64,000 bases of DNA from Isoptericola jiangsuensis (GCF_002563715.1 NZ_PDJJ01000001.1:1798001-1862000), one strand, 5' to 3'. Counted from the first letter of the stretch, positions 50,766 through 60,411 are shown. Notes: generated by a model from the letters alone, not told the origin. Program-made: numbers and translations.

Positions 50766-53423
50766 ATGGTGCGCAACGCCCCCTGCTCCCTCGCCGTCGA
50801 CGGCGGCGGCGACGAATTCACCGTCACCGGGGCCCGGCCCCGCCTGTCGTTCACGAGCGACGACTCATCCCCACACGTCCTCGAGGCGAGCATCGACGGC
50901 GCAGCGCCCGAGACCGCCGAGCTCACTGGGCACCGTTTCGTCGAGTGGCCCTTCGCCCCGTTGCGTAGCACGAGCCGCGTGACGTGGCGCGTCCGACGGT
51001 CTGGGCCGGACACCGAGTGGTCCGAGCCCTCGACGTTCGAGGTGGGACTCCTCGACACCGACTGGTCGGCCGACTGGATCTCGCCCGCGGAGGCCGCGGA
51101 TCCCGGGTACGGGGAACGACCTGCGCACGTGCTGACCGGTAGCTTCACGCTGTCCGAGGAGATCGTCTCGGCCCGCCTGTACGCGACGGCGCTCGGCCTC
51201 TACACGGCGACCGTCAACGGACACCGTGCGGGCGGCGACGAGCTCGCCCCCGGGTCGACCTCCTACGACCGCACCCTCTACGCCCAGGCGCACGACGTCA
51301 CCACGCTGCTCGAGGTCGGGGCGAACAGGCTGGAGCTCGAGCTCTCCGACGGCTGGTACCGCGGCCAGGTCGGCGCCTTCCGGCTGCCTGCCGGGTGGGG
51401 CACGACCCTGGGTGTGCGGGCCGAGCTGCACGTGCGCCTCGCCGACGGGTCGGAGCGGGTGATCGGCAGCGACGCGAGCTGGACGAGCGCGCCGTCGACG
51501 ACCACCCGGGCTGACCTCATGGCCGGCCAGACCGTCGACCTCACGGCGGCCGCAGCCACCTCGAAGCCGGTGCGCGTCGGCGTGGTCGTCGACGCACCCC
51601 CGATCGACTGGTCCCCGGCTCCGCCGGTCCGCGTCGTCGAGTCGCGCGCGCCGGTCTCGGCGACCGAGCTCGGGGGCGGCGTGACGGTCGTCGACTTCGG
51701 CCAGAACGCCTCCGGATGGGTGCGCCTCACGGATCTTGGCGCCCCCGGTACTCGAACTGTGATCGAGTACGGCGAGTTCGTGGACTCCTCCGGCGACCTG
51801 TCGACCTCGCACCTGGACTCCGAGCGGCCCGAGGGGCGCAAGGCCTTCGTGCAGCGTGACGAGGTGGTCGCAGGTGCCCACGGCGAGGTGTTCGAGCCGC
51901 GCCACACGGTGCACGGGTTCCAGTACGCCCGCATCACCCGCGCCGGTGCGCCGCTGGACGTCGGAGCCGTCACCATGCAGGTCGTGCACAGCGACCTGAC
52001 GCGCACGGGGACGTTCGAGAGCAGCGACACCGACCTCAACCGGTTGCACGAGATCGCCGAGTGGAGCTTCCGCGGCAACGCCGTCGACGTGCCGACGGAC
52101 TGCCCGACCCGCGAGCGCCTGGCGTGGACCGGCGACTACCAGGTGTTCGCGCCCACGGCCACGCGCCTCTACGACGTGCTGGGCTTCACCCGCAAGTGGT
52201 TGCGCGCGGTGCGCGACGACCAGCTCGACGACGGCCGCATCGCGAACTTCTCGCCCGACGGCCGCCGCATCAAGCACCATCTCGACGACCAGTTCGCGAT
52301 GATGACCGGCTCGGCGGGCTGGGGCGACGCCATCGTCGCCGTCCCGTGGGAGATGTACCTCTCGTACGGGGACCGCCTCGTGCTCGAGGAGAACTACGAC
52401 GCGATGGTGCGGTGGGTCGAGTGGGCGCTCGAGAAGGCCCGCACCTCCCGGCATCACGCTCGCATGCAGTCCTCGCCCGAGCCCGAGGCCTTCGAGGAGT
52501 ACCTGTGGGACGGCACGTTCCACTGGGGCGAGTGGACCGAGCCGAAGGAGCGCGACGCCGACGGCCGGCCGATCGACCCGATCAAGCACAACCCGATGGC
52601 CTGGTTCATGGCCGACAAGGGCGAGGTCGGTACCGCCTACCTGCATCGTTCGACGGCGACGCTGGCGCGTATCGCCGGCATCCTGGGGCGGGCCTCGGAT
52701 GCCGAGACCTACGCATCGATCGCGGAGCGCGTCGCCGACGCCTGGCGGCAGGCGTACCTGAACGAGGACGGCACGACCTCGACGGACAGCCAGGCGGCGT
52801 ACGTGCGCGCCCTGTCGTTCGGTCTCGTCCCCGACGCGCTGCGCCCGGCCGCGGCCGAGCGTCTGGTCACACTGATCCGCGAGGCGGGGACGCACCTGGG
52901 CACGGGGTTCCTCGCCACCGGGGATCTGCTGCCCGTCCTCACCGACACCGGCCACGCCGATGTCGCCCATGAGCTGCTCGCGCAGCGCACGGCGCCGTCG
53001 TGGCTGTACATGGTCGACCGTGGCGCGACGACCATCTGGGAGGACTGGGAGGGCATCGACGAGCACGGTGTCGCCCACGAGTCTCTCAACCACTACAGCA
53101 AGGGCGCTGCCATCCGCTTCCTGCACACCCACACGTTGGGGCTGCGGCAGGACGTCGACTCGGTCGCCTGGGAGAAGGTCGTCATCGCCCCCGTCCCGGC
53201 GCCAGGCATGACCTGGGCGCGGGGCTCGCACACCGGCCCGCAGGGCGAGATCACCGTCGAGTGGCGCATCGAGGACGACCGCTTCCGCATCACCGCCGAC
53301 ATCCCGGCCGGAACCCGCGCACGCGTGGTCTTCCCCGATGGCGCCGTCCGCGACGCCTACCCCGGCCGGTTCGACCAGGCCGCAGCTCTGGCGGCTTCCG
53401 ACCACACCGTGCCCGCACGGTGA
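50766..53423 (+). CDS. GH78 alpha-L-rhamnosidase
   Basis: An 885-residue enzyme with N-terminal beta-sandwich/carbohydrate-binding domains (about 1-380), an (alpha/alpha)6 catalytic barrel and a C-terminal beta domain. GH78 motifs are DVPTDCPTRERLAWTGD (D445, E450 as general-acid candidates) and TTIWEDWEGID (E759/E762 base region), with SLNHYSKGA after. No signal peptide is visible, so it acts in the cytoplasm. It removes terminal alpha-L-rhamnose from plant glycosides. 25 bp follow the symporter gene; GH1 starts 34 bp later. Confidence 0.92.
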   Translation: MVRNAPCSLAVDGGGDEFTVTGARPRLSFTSDDSSPHVLEASIDGAAPETAELTGHRFVEWPFAPLRSTSRVTWRVRRSGPDTEWSEPSTFEVGLLDTDWSADWISPAEAADPGYGERPAHVLTGSFTLSEEIVSARLYATALGLYTATVNGHRAGGDELAPGSTSYDRTLYAQAHDVTTLLEVGANRLELELSDGWYRGQVGAFRLPAGWGTTLGVRAELHVRLADGSERVIGSDASWTSAPSTTTRADLMAGQTVDLTAAAATSKPVRVGVVVDAPPIDWSPAPPVRVVESRAPVSATELGGGVTVVDFGQNASGWVRLTDLGAPGTRTVIEYGEFVDSSGDLSTSHLDSERPEGRKAFVQRDEVVAGAHGEVFEPRHTVHGFQYARITRAGAPLDVGAVTMQVVHSDLTRTGTFESSDTDLNRLHEIAEWSFRGNAVDVPTDCPTRERLAWTGDYQVFAPTATRLYDVLGFTRKWLRAVRDDQLDDGRIANFSPDGRRIKHHLDDQFAMMTGSAGWGDAIVAVPWEMYLSYGDRLVLEENYDAMVRWVEWALEKARTSRHHARMQSSPEPEAFEEYLWDGTFHWGEWTEPKERDADGRPIDPIKHNPMAWFMADKGEVGTAYLHRSTATLARIAGILGRASDAETYASIAERVADAWRQAYLNEDGTTSTDSQAAYVRALSFGLVPDALRPAAAERLVTLIREAGTHLGTGFLATGDLLPVLTDTGHADVAHELLAQRTAPSWLYMVDRGATTIWEDWEGIDEHGVAHESLNHYSKGAAIRFLHTHTLGLRQDVDSVAWEKVVIAPVPAPGMTWARGSHTGPQGEITVEWRIEDDRFRITADIPAGTRARVVFPDGAVRDAYPGRFDQAAALAASDHTVPAR

Positions 53424-53457
53424 CGATCCACTGCACCAACTGAAAGAGGAGACAGCA

Positions 53458-54705
53458 ATGACCAGCTTTCCCGACGGATTCCTCTGGGGCGCGGCGACCG
53501 CCGGCCACCAGATCGAGGGCAACAACGTCAACAGCGACTGGTGGGCCCGTGAGCAGATGATGCCCGGGATGGAGTCCTCTGGCGACGCCGTCGACAGCTA
53601 CCACCGCTACCGCGAGGACATCCAGCTGCTCGCCGACGCAGGGCTCACCTCGTACCGCTTCAGCCTGGAGTGGTCGCGCATCGAGCCCATCCGTGGTCAG
53701 TTCTCCAAGGCCGAGCTCGCGCACTACCGTCGCATGATCGACTTCTGCCTGGAGCTGGGCGTGACACCGGTCGTCACCCTGCAGCACTTCACCACGCCGC
53801 AGTGGTTCGCGGGCCTCGGCGGGTGGGACGCGCCGGAGGCTCAGGAGCTCTTCTGCGCGTTCGTGGAGCAGGCCTGCACGATCCTCGACGGCGTCGAGTG
53901 GGTGGCCACCATGAACGAACCCAACATGCAGGCCGCCATCATGACGGCGATGCGCCAGCTCGCTGCGTCCGGCGGAGACTGGACCAGCCCCACGGTGGAG
54001 AGCACGGGCGAGAGCGCCGGCGACGACCTGAAGGACAAGCAGCACGGCCAGTTCCTCACTTACGCCGACCCCGAGATCGGCCGGAAGTTCGTGCGCATCC
54101 ACCATGCCGCGCGTGAGATCGTGCGCGCCCGCACGAAGGCGAAGGTCGGGTGGACCATCGCCGCCGGCGCGCTCACCGCGGCTCCCGGCGGGGAACAGAA
54201 GCTCCTCGAGATCCGTCACGGCAAGGAGGACGTCTACTGGGAGGGAAGCCGCGGCGACGACTTCGTCGGCGTGCAGGCCTACTCCAGCCAGGAGGTCGAT
54301 GCGAACGGCCTCGTGCCGCACCCGCCGCACCCCGACAACACCCTGGTCGGCACGGCGTACCGCCCCGACTCGCTCGCGATGGCCGTGCGCCACGCGTGGG
54401 AGGTCAGCGAGCATACGCCGATCGTCATCACCGAGAACGGCATCGCGACCGCCGACGACGCGCAGCGCATCCGCTACACCGACGAGGCGCTGCAGGGACT
54501 GCTCGGCACCGTCGCGGAGGGCATCGACGTGCGCGGCTATCTGCACTGGTCCCTGCTCGACAACTTCGAGTGGGGCCACTGGGAGCCGACCTTCGGCCTC
54601 ATCGCCGTCGACCGCGACACCTTCGAGCGCACACCCAAGCCGAGCCTCGGCTGGCTCGGGGAGGTCGCCCGGCGCAACGCCCTCGGAGCGGGGGCTCTCG
54701 CATGA
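53458..54705 (+). CDS. GH1 beta-glucosidase
   Basis: A 415-residue single-domain GH1 enzyme: N-terminal FPDGFLWGAATAGHQIEG, acid/base Glu in TMNEPN (E154), nucleophile in ITENG (E326) and the C-terminal YLHWSLLDNFEW aglycone region. It is a little short for GH1 but complete. There is no signal peptide. With the GH78 enzyme it would strip glucose after rhamnose from a rhamnosyl-glucoside. It has a good AAAGAGGAG site. Its stop overlaps the SDR start (ATGA). Confidence 0.92.
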   Translation: MTSFPDGFLWGAATAGHQIEGNNVNSDWWAREQMMPGMESSGDAVDSYHRYREDIQLLADAGLTSYRFSLEWSRIEPIRGQFSKAELAHYRRMIDFCLELGVTPVVTLQHFTTPQWFAGLGGWDAPEAQELFCAFVEQACTILDGVEWVATMNEPNMQAAIMTAMRQLAASGGDWTSPTVESTGESAGDDLKDKQHGQFLTYADPEIGRKFVRIHHAAREIVRARTKAKVGWTIAAGALTAAPGGEQKLLEIRHGKEDVYWEGSRGDDFVGVQAYSSQEVDANGLVPHPPHPDNTLVGTAYRPDSLAMAVRHAWEVSEHTPIVITENGIATADDAQRIRYTDEALQGLLGTVAEGIDVRGYLHWSLLDNFEWGHWEPTFGLIAVDRDTFERTPKPSLGWLGEVARRNALGAGALA

Positions 54706-55535
54706 GTTTCCCGTTCGCCGATGTCTCCGAGCGGTCGCTGATCGATCTGCTGTCTCTTGCCGGTCGTCGTGCGGTGGTCACGGGCGCCGCCCAAGGGCTC
54801 GGCAAGGCGATCGCCGCACGACTCGCGGAAGCCGGCGCGAATCTGCTCCTCGTCGACCTCAACGAGGAGGGCGCGCGCGCTGCGGCAGCGGAGCTGGGCG
54901 AGCGGCACGGGGTCCGTGCGCTGAGCACGCGAGCCGATGTCACCGAGACGTCGTCGGTCGCTGCGGCGGCCGACCACGCGGTGGCGGAGCTCGGTGGCAT
55001 CGACATCTGGGTCAACAACGCCGGGATCTTCCCCAACGCTCCCGTGACGACAATGCCCGACGAGATGTGGGACACGACCTTCGCGGTGAACGCGCGCGGC
55101 GTGTTCCTGGGTTCGCGCGAGGCCGCACGCCGCATGTCGCCGGACGGCCCGGGCGCCGTGATCGTCAACGTCATCTCGACCGCGGGCGTGCAGGTGGCCT
55201 TCCCGGGGATGGCCGCCTATGTCGGTTCGAAGCACGCCGCCCTCGGCATGACGAAGTCCCTCGCTGTGGATCTCGCACCGCTCGGCATCCGCGTGCTCGG
55301 TGTGGCGCCGAGCTTCGTCCCCACGGAGGGCAACATCGCCGCCGCGAAGGCGGGGGCCGAGGCGGCTGCCGCCGCCGGCGTCGAGATGCCGCCGCTCGAC
55401 GTCATGAGCAGCAGCAGGATCGGTCGCCTCGGTACCCCGGACGACATCGCTCGCGTCGTCCTGTTCGCCGCGAGCGACCTGTCGATGGTCATGACAGGGA
55501 GCACCCTGCTCGCCGACGCGGGTGAGACGGTCTGA
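54702..55535 (+). CDS. SDR-family oxidoreductase
   Basis: A 277-residue classical SDR with a 15-residue N-terminal extension, TGAAQGLGKAIA cofactor loop (about 28-39), VNNAGIFPN, VNVISTAG (Ser) and YVGSKHAALG (Tyr, Lys). The GMAAYVGSK and PSFVPTEGN segments are ordinary for the family. It is coupled to GH1 by ATGA, so its substrate is probably the released sugar or aglycone. A hydroxysteroid-like role would fit the flavoprotein at 46.8 kb; sugar dehydrogenation is the alternative. Confidence 0.87.
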   Translation: MSFPFADVSERSLIDLLSLAGRRAVVTGAAQGLGKAIAARLAEAGANLLLVDLNEEGARAAAAELGERHGVRALSTRADVTETSSVAAAADHAVAELGGIDIWVNNAGIFPNAPVTTMPDEMWDTTFAVNARGVFLGSREAARRMSPDGPGAVIVNVISTAGVQVAFPGMAAYVGSKHAALGMTKSLAVDLAPLGIRVLGVAPSFVPTEGNIAAAKAGAEAAAAAGVEMPPLDVMSSSRIGRLGTPDDIARVVLFAASDLSMVMTGSTLLADAGETV

Positions 55536-55539
55536 CGAC

Positions 55540-56412
55540 ATGTCCACGACGCCTCAGCGGCCTCTGCGTGCCATCCAGCAGATCCAGATCGGCCGTCTGA
55601 CGTCCACGGATGACCAGGCGCGCGAGGTCCTCGCGCGCCTGGTCTCTGCCGGGTTCGAAGCCATCGAGCTCAACGGCTTCATGACGCGCCCGACGCCGAT
55701 GCTCGTCCGCGCACTCACGAAGGCGGCGGGTATGCCGGTCGGCAGCGGTGGACGCCTGGACTGGGCACGCCTCGTGGCCGAGTCGGGCCTGGCCGTCGCG
55801 GCGTTCCACGAAGACCTGGGCACGATCGAGTCCCGTCCGGCGGAGGTCGCGGCACGCGCCCGCCAGTTCGGCGCCCGAAACGTCGTGGTCACCGGCATGT
55901 ACCGGTTCGACTACGGCGACGACACCGCCGTCGCCGGACTGGCAGAGCGCCTGGATGCGGCGGCTCGTGCGCTGGCGGGGGAGGGGATGCGCCTGCTGTA
56001 CCACAACCACACCGCCGAGTTCCGGCGCCTCCGGTCCGGTGCCACCGCGTTCGACGTGCTGGTGGAGCGGACGGATCCTGACGCGCTCGACTTCGAACTT
56101 GACTGCTTCTGGGCCGCCACCGCCGGCGTCGACCCCCTGGGCGTGATGGACAGGCTCGGCGAACGTCTGCGTCTCCTCCATCTCACCGACCGCGGCTCCC
56201 GCATCTCGGGCAGCACGATGACGCCCGTCGTGAAGGTCGACAGCGTCGAGCTGGGCGCAGGGAACATGGCCGTCGACGCCATCGTCGCGCGCGCCGCGGC
56301 GCTGGGCGTGGAGGCGGTCATCCTCGAGACGCACAAGAACTGGATCGACAACTCGCCGCTGCGCAGCGCCGAAGTGAGCGCGGACGTGCTGCGGCGCCTA
56401 CTTCCCGACTGA
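55540..56412 (+). CDS. Sugar phosphate isomerase/epimerase-like TIM barrel
   Basis: A 290-residue xylose-isomerase-like (AP-endonuclease-2) barrel. Metal-site features are FEAIELNGF (Glu), AAFHEDL, the LLYHNHTAEFR motif, FELDCFW and VILETHKNW. This group includes isomerases, epimerases and the lyases/hydrolases that act on 3-keto-glycosides; its place among glycosidases and SDRs permits either reading. The ATG at 55540 is preferred; an in-frame GTG lies at 55522 within the SDR end. Confidence 0.82.
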   Translation: MSTTPQRPLRAIQQIQIGRLTSTDDQAREVLARLVSAGFEAIELNGFMTRPTPMLVRALTKAAGMPVGSGGRLDWARLVAESGLAVAAFHEDLGTIESRPAEVAARARQFGARNVVVTGMYRFDYGDDTAVAGLAERLDAAARALAGEGMRLLYHNHTAEFRRLRSGATAFDVLVERTDPDALDFELDCFWAATAGVDPLGVMDRLGERLRLLHLTDRGSRISGSTMTPVVKVDSVELGAGNMAVDAIVARAAALGVEAVILETHKNWIDNSPLRSAEVSADVLRRLLPD

Positions 56413-56424
56413 CAAGGAACCCTG

Positions 56425-57225
56425 ATGAACATCTCCGACAAGACCTTCGTCGTCACCGGCGCCGGCAACGGCATCGGTCGTGAGGTGAGCCTTCACCTGC
56501 TCGACGCCGGGGCGCGCGTCGCCGGCGTGGACCTCGATGCATCCGGTCTGGCTGCGACCGCCGAACGTGCCGCCGCCGGCGAGCGATTCTCCGTGCACGT
56601 CGTGAACATCACCGACCGAGAAGCCGTGGAGGCCCTGCCGGCCGAGGTGACCGCAGCCCACGGCGGCGTCGACGGCGTCATCAACGTCGCCGGGGTCATC
56701 CAGAAGTTCGTCCGCGTGAACGACCTGCCCTACTCGGAGATCGAGAAGGTCATGAACGTCAACTTCTGGGGAACCCTGAACATGTGCAAGACGTTCCTGC
56801 CGGAGCTGCTGACCCGCCCGGCAGCAGCACTGGTGAACGTCGCGAGCATGGGTGCGTACGCGCCGGTGCCCGGGCAAGCCGTCTACGGAGCGTCGAAGGC
56901 TGCCGTGAAGGTGCTCACGGAAGCGCTGTACGCGGAACTCCTCGGCACGAAGGTCGCCGTCACCGTCGTGTTCCCCGGCGCGATCGGGACGGACATCGCC
57001 GCGAACTCCGGTGTCGCCCTCGCCGGTGAGTCCTCGGCACAGGCCCCTGCCTACAAGACCTCGACCCCGTCCGCCGCCGCTCGCGTGATCGTCGAGGCGC
57101 TGCGCAAGGGCAAGTACCGGGCCACCATCGGCCACGACGCCGCAGTGATGGACAGGCTCTCGCGGCTGAGCCCGAAGCGTGCCACGACCGTGATCGCGCG
57201 GCAGATGCGCGGCTTGCTCGGCTGA
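56425..57225 (+). CDS. SDR-family oxidoreductase
   Basis: A 266-residue SDR: TGAGNGIGREVS cofactor loop, a NVAGV in place of NNAGV, VNVASMG (Ser) and YGASKAAV (Tyr, Lys), with an extended C-terminus (about 205-266) rich in basic residues that resembles lipid- or steroid-metabolising SDRs. AAGGAA precedes the ATG, 12 bp after the isomerase stop. It closes the GH78-GH1-SDR-isomerase-SDR operon. Confidence 0.86.
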   Translation: MNISDKTFVVTGAGNGIGREVSLHLLDAGARVAGVDLDASGLAATAERAAAGERFSVHVVNITDREAVEALPAEVTAAHGGVDGVINVAGVIQKFVRVNDLPYSEIEKVMNVNFWGTLNMCKTFLPELLTRPAAALVNVASMGAYAPVPGQAVYGASKAAVKVLTEALYAELLGTKVAVTVVFPGAIGTDIAANSGVALAGESSAQAPAYKTSTPSAAARVIVEALRKGKYRATIGHDAAVMDRLSRLSPKRATTVIARQMRGLLG

Positions 57226-57255
57226 GCGAGTCCACGGATGGACTCGTGCTCAGTG

Positions 57256-57285
57256 TCTTCTAGTCATGGCTCTCCTCTTCTAGTC
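57256..57285 (+). promoter_or_regulatory. Direct repeats TCTTCTAGTC before the GPH symporter
   Basis: TCTTCTAGTC occurs at 57256-57265 and 57276-57285, a 20-bp (two helical turns) spacing typical of AraC-family activator sites. A TAGGGC -10 candidate follows at 57321-57326. The AraC-type regulator at 58967-60262 is the obvious candidate. No gene is seen between 57226 and 57387. Confidence 0.6.
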
Positions 57286-57387
57286 GGCGGGATGTCGCCC
57301 GGCTTACCTTTGCGGTCGTCTAGGGCAGTGTCCGGCGGAACGACCCGCTGAGAGCCGTAGATTTGATCCCGAAGGAGTGATGACGCG

Positions 57388-58884
57388 ATGGCGCGTTTGC
57401 CCAAGCTGACAGCGAGCGAAGTCGATGGCGTGAACTACCGCCGCGCCCGCACGTGGGAGATCGCGTTCTCCCAGCTGAACAACGGCTCGGCGATGATCTT
57501 CTACGTCCTGGTCGGCCTGATGAGCTACCTGCAGAACGCCGGCTACGGCATCGCGGTTGCGGTCGCGGGAGTCATCCTGACCCTCACTCGCGTGCTGGAC
57601 GGTGTGATCGACCCGCTGCTCGCGCTGGTGATCGAGAAGGTCCGCTTCCGCTTCGGCAAGCTCCGCCTGTTCATGCTCACCGGCTGGGCGATCCGTTCGG
57701 TCGCGGTCGTCATGCTGTTCGTGTGGGGATCCGACAAGGGTCTCGGCGCCGGGTTCTTCGTCGGCATGTACGTCGTGTACGTCATCGGCTCGTCGATGAA
57801 CGATATCGCCGGGCAGATGACGGCGCCGATCCTCACCAACGACCCCCGCCAGCGGCCCACCGTCCAGGTCTGGGCGACGGTCTACGCCTACTTCTTCCCC
57901 GCGCTCTTCTCGATCGTCTCGACCGTCCTGATCCTTCCTCGGCACGGGAACGAGTTCACCGTGGAGATGCTCAGCGAGACCGCGGTCGTCTTCGTCGCCT
58001 GCTCCTTCGTCTTCCAGGTCCTCGCCTGCCTCGGAGTGGCACGCATCGACAAGCCGGAGAACTTCACCCACATCGACGTCTCGAAGGAGAAGGCCGAGGT
58101 CACGGTGCGTGACATGTGGAACCTGGTCGCCGACAACGGTCCGTTCAAGCGCTACCTGATCAGCGGCGCCTCCGACAAGCTCGCCCAGGTGGTGAAGTCG
58201 CAGGCCGTGATCGGGACGCTGATGTGGGGGATCCTGCTCGGCAACATGCAGCTCGGCACCACCCTCGGGATGATGGCCATCCTGCCGGGCATCGTGTTCG
58301 CGATCTTCGGTGCCCGCTACACGGGCAAGCACGGTTCGAAGGGCGCGACCGTCACCTGGACGTGGATCTGCCTGGGCCTCGCCGTCCTGCTCGCTGCTTT
58401 CTGCCTGTCGGTCGACCTGCAGTCCGTGCTCGGCAGCGTGCCGCTGACCGTCGTGTTCTTCCTCGTCTACCTGCTGCTCAACGGTTCGGCGATGGTGGTC
58501 ACCGTGGCCTCCGGGGCGATGCGCGCCGACATCGTCGACTACGAGCTCGACCGTTCGGGCAAGTTCCTCCCGGCGACCGTCACGGCCGCCTACAACCTCG
58601 TCGACCAGATCATCTCGTCGCTCGGCTCCACCCTCGCACTGGGTGCGGTCGCACTGATCGGGTTCACCGCCGTCATGCCGCAGCCGACCGACAGCCCGAC
58701 CACGTCGATCCTCTTCATGACGTTGGCGCTGTTCTTCGGCCTGCCGATCCTGGGCTGGATCTGCACTCTGGTCGCGATGCGAGGCTACAAGCTGGATCGC
58801 CACGAGATGATCGAGGTCCAGAAGCGGGTGGCGGGACGCAAGGCAGAGCTGGAGCCGGTGCAGCCCGAGGCGGCCCTCACCTGA
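57388..58884 (+). CDS. GPH-family glycoside/hexuronide:cation symporter
   Basis: A 498-residue transporter with about 12 helices and the MelB/GPH outline: TWEIAFSQLNNGSAM at the start, TRVLDGVIDPLLALVIEKVRFRFGKLR (cation-site Asp residues), and GAMRADIVDYELDRSGKFLPATVTAAYN in the second half. The family moves disaccharides, pentosides and glucuronides with Na+ or H+. The ATG at 57388 has GAAGGAG at 57371-57377. It converges on the AraC gene and probably supplies the GH2 enzyme with substrate. Confidence 0.9.
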   Translation: MARLPKLTASEVDGVNYRRARTWEIAFSQLNNGSAMIFYVLVGLMSYLQNAGYGIAVAVAGVILTLTRVLDGVIDPLLALVIEKVRFRFGKLRLFMLTGWAIRSVAVVMLFVWGSDKGLGAGFFVGMYVVYVIGSSMNDIAGQMTAPILTNDPRQRPTVQVWATVYAYFFPALFSIVSTVLILPRHGNEFTVEMLSETAVVFVACSFVFQVLACLGVARIDKPENFTHIDVSKEKAEVTVRDMWNLVADNGPFKRYLISGASDKLAQVVKSQAVIGTLMWGILLGNMQLGTTLGMMAILPGIVFAIFGARYTGKHGSKGATVTWTWICLGLAVLLAAFCLSVDLQSVLGSVPLTVVFFLVYLLLNGSAMVVTVASGAMRADIVDYELDRSGKFLPATVTAAYNLVDQIISSLGSTLALGAVALIGFTAVMPQPTDSPTTSILFMTLALFFGLPILGWICTLVAMRGYKLDRHEMIEVQKRVAGRKAELEPVQPEAALT

Positions 58885-58916
58885 CCGGGCCCGGGTCGAA
58901 CGACCCGAACCGCCGC

Positions 58917-58972
58917 CGATGACCGGGCCGCGGACGCGCGCAGGTGTGGGCGCGTCCGCGGCCCGGTCATCG
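58917..58972. terminator. Very long bidirectional terminator
   Basis: A perfect 23-bp stem with a 10-nt loop (arms 58917-58939 and 58950-58972) between the convergent symporter and AraC genes. The AraC stop codon lies within the right arm. Confidence 0.85.
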
Positions 58973-60262
58973 TGCGTGGAGGTCGCGGTACGCCGTCGGC
59001 GTCGTGCCGTACTGGGCGCGGAAGACCTTGACGAAGTAGTTGGCGTCGTCGTACCCGACGTACAACGCGATGTCGCGGACGCTCTGGGACGTCGTCGAGA
59101 GCAGCCGCGCAGCGCGTTCGGCGCGTCGGCGAGCGACGTAGCCGGCGATGGTGGTGCTCGTCGCCTCCTTGAACTGCCGCGCCAAGGTGGAGGCGGACAC
59201 CCCCATCTCCTCGGCCAGAGCCGGCGTCGAGATGTCCTGGCTGAGATGCAGGTCGATCTGATCGGTCACCCGTCGCACGAGCATCGGGTAGTCGTGCTGT
59301 CGGTGCCGCCTGACGGCCGTGCAGAAGTCGGAGACCATCTGCGACGTGAACCCGAGCATGCGTCGGGGGTCGGAGGTGTGGCCCACCCGATGCAAGCGCT
59401 GTGCGTACTCCTGCGAGATCGCGTCGATCGTCGCGGGGGGCAGGCCGCCCTGCTGGGCGGCGACGCGCGCCATGATCCGCAGGATCGTCGCTCCGAGGAA
59501 CGGCGTGGACAGGTACCCGATGGTGCGCGGCATCCCGGAGAGCCTCTGCAGAGCCTCCAGCGCATCATCGGCGGAACCGTCGGCGACAGCATCCATGAAG
59601 TCCTGCTCGTGACGGTATCGATCCTCGATGACGGTGAACGAGGCCGACTGCGGTGCTTCGCCCTGGCCTGGTGCGATCGTTCCGCCCTCTGCCTTGATGT
59701 GCTGCAGGGTGCCGAGCGAGTCCTCGCTCCCGGCAGCGCGCAACAGAGCCGCCGCGCTGCGGTGCACGTACTCCGCGTCCACGATCGCATACCGGGTGCG
59801 GTAGAGCTTGTACGGCGAAAGGAATGCGGTCGGGACGGAGAGCCGGCTCAGCACCTCTTCCGCGACGCCCGGGTACATCGGCGCGTGCGTGTACGGCCCG
59901 ATCAGGAGCAGCCGGTCGTCCCAGCGCGCCAGCGTCACCGCCATGCCGAGCGGCTCCTCCACCTCGTGGATCACCTGGGGAGGCATCGAGTGGACGAACT
60001 CTCGCAGACTCCGGGCGGTGAAGGCGGGCTGGATCCCGACGTCGAAGCAGTGCATCTCCTGGAACACCGCCAACGTCGTGCCGGGATCGTCGGTGATCGT
60101 CACGGGGCAGCTCAGCACCCCGGCGAGAGCTTCGACGACGGCGACGAGCGGGTCGTCGACGGCAGGCATGGTTCCCGATCGGTCGAGGGAGGGCACCGAC
60201 TCTCCCTCCGTACCTCCGACGGGGTCGGCGTGGGTGCGCGCCCGCCCAGTCGTTCCGCTCAT
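58967..60262 (-). CDS. AraC-family transcriptional regulator
   Basis: A 431-residue regulator. The C-terminal 100 residues hold two helix-turn-helix units (TPALAEEMGVSASTLARQFKEAT, then SVRDIALYVGYDDANYFVKVFRAQYGTTPTAYR). The long N-terminal part (about 35-320) has a PocR/GAF-like sensor region (PLVAVVEALAGVLSCPVTITDD...) followed by a helical part. It is divergent from the GH2 gene and convergent with the symporter gene. It likely activates both in response to a sugar or glycoside. Confidence 0.88.
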   Translation of the reverse strand: MSGTTGRARTHADPVGGTEGESVPSLDRSGTMPAVDDPLVAVVEALAGVLSCPVTITDDPGTTLAVFQEMHCFDVGIQPAFTARSLREFVHSMPPQVIHEVEEPLGMAVTLARWDDRLLLIGPYTHAPMYPGVAEEVLSRLSVPTAFLSPYKLYRTRYAIVDAEYVHRSAAALLRAAGSEDSLGTLQHIKAEGGTIAPGQGEAPQSASFTVIEDRYRHEQDFMDAVADGSADDALEALQRLSGMPRTIGYLSTPFLGATILRIMARVAAQQGGLPPATIDAISQEYAQRLHRVGHTSDPRRMLGFTSQMVSDFCTAVRRHRQHDYPMLVRRVTDQIDLHLSQDISTPALAEEMGVSASTLARQFKEATSTTIAGYVARRRAERAARLLSTTSQSVRDIALYVGYDDANYFVKVFRAQYGTTPTAYRDLHAR

Positions 60263-60411
60263 TGTTGCCGCCTCATCCGCTTCCCGTCGACGATCGGTAC
60301 GAGAAAAGTACTACTCGCGCCCTACCGGTTCTAACCGGAGGCTGTGACCTGCTCCTAGGGTCAGGGCACCGGCAACCGCCGGCCTGCCGTGCGCCGAAGG
60401 AGACCACCACC
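60263..60411. promoter_or_regulatory. Divergent AraC/GH2 promoter region
   Basis: It contains ACCGG-TTCTA-ACCGG (60323-60337), where TTCTAACCGG resembles the TTCTAGTCGG end of the repeats at 57276. A TAGGGT -10 box follows at 60356-60361 for the GH2 gene. A GTACGAGAAAAGTAC block at 60299-60313 is AT-rich and could serve the AraC gene. Confidence 0.5.
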
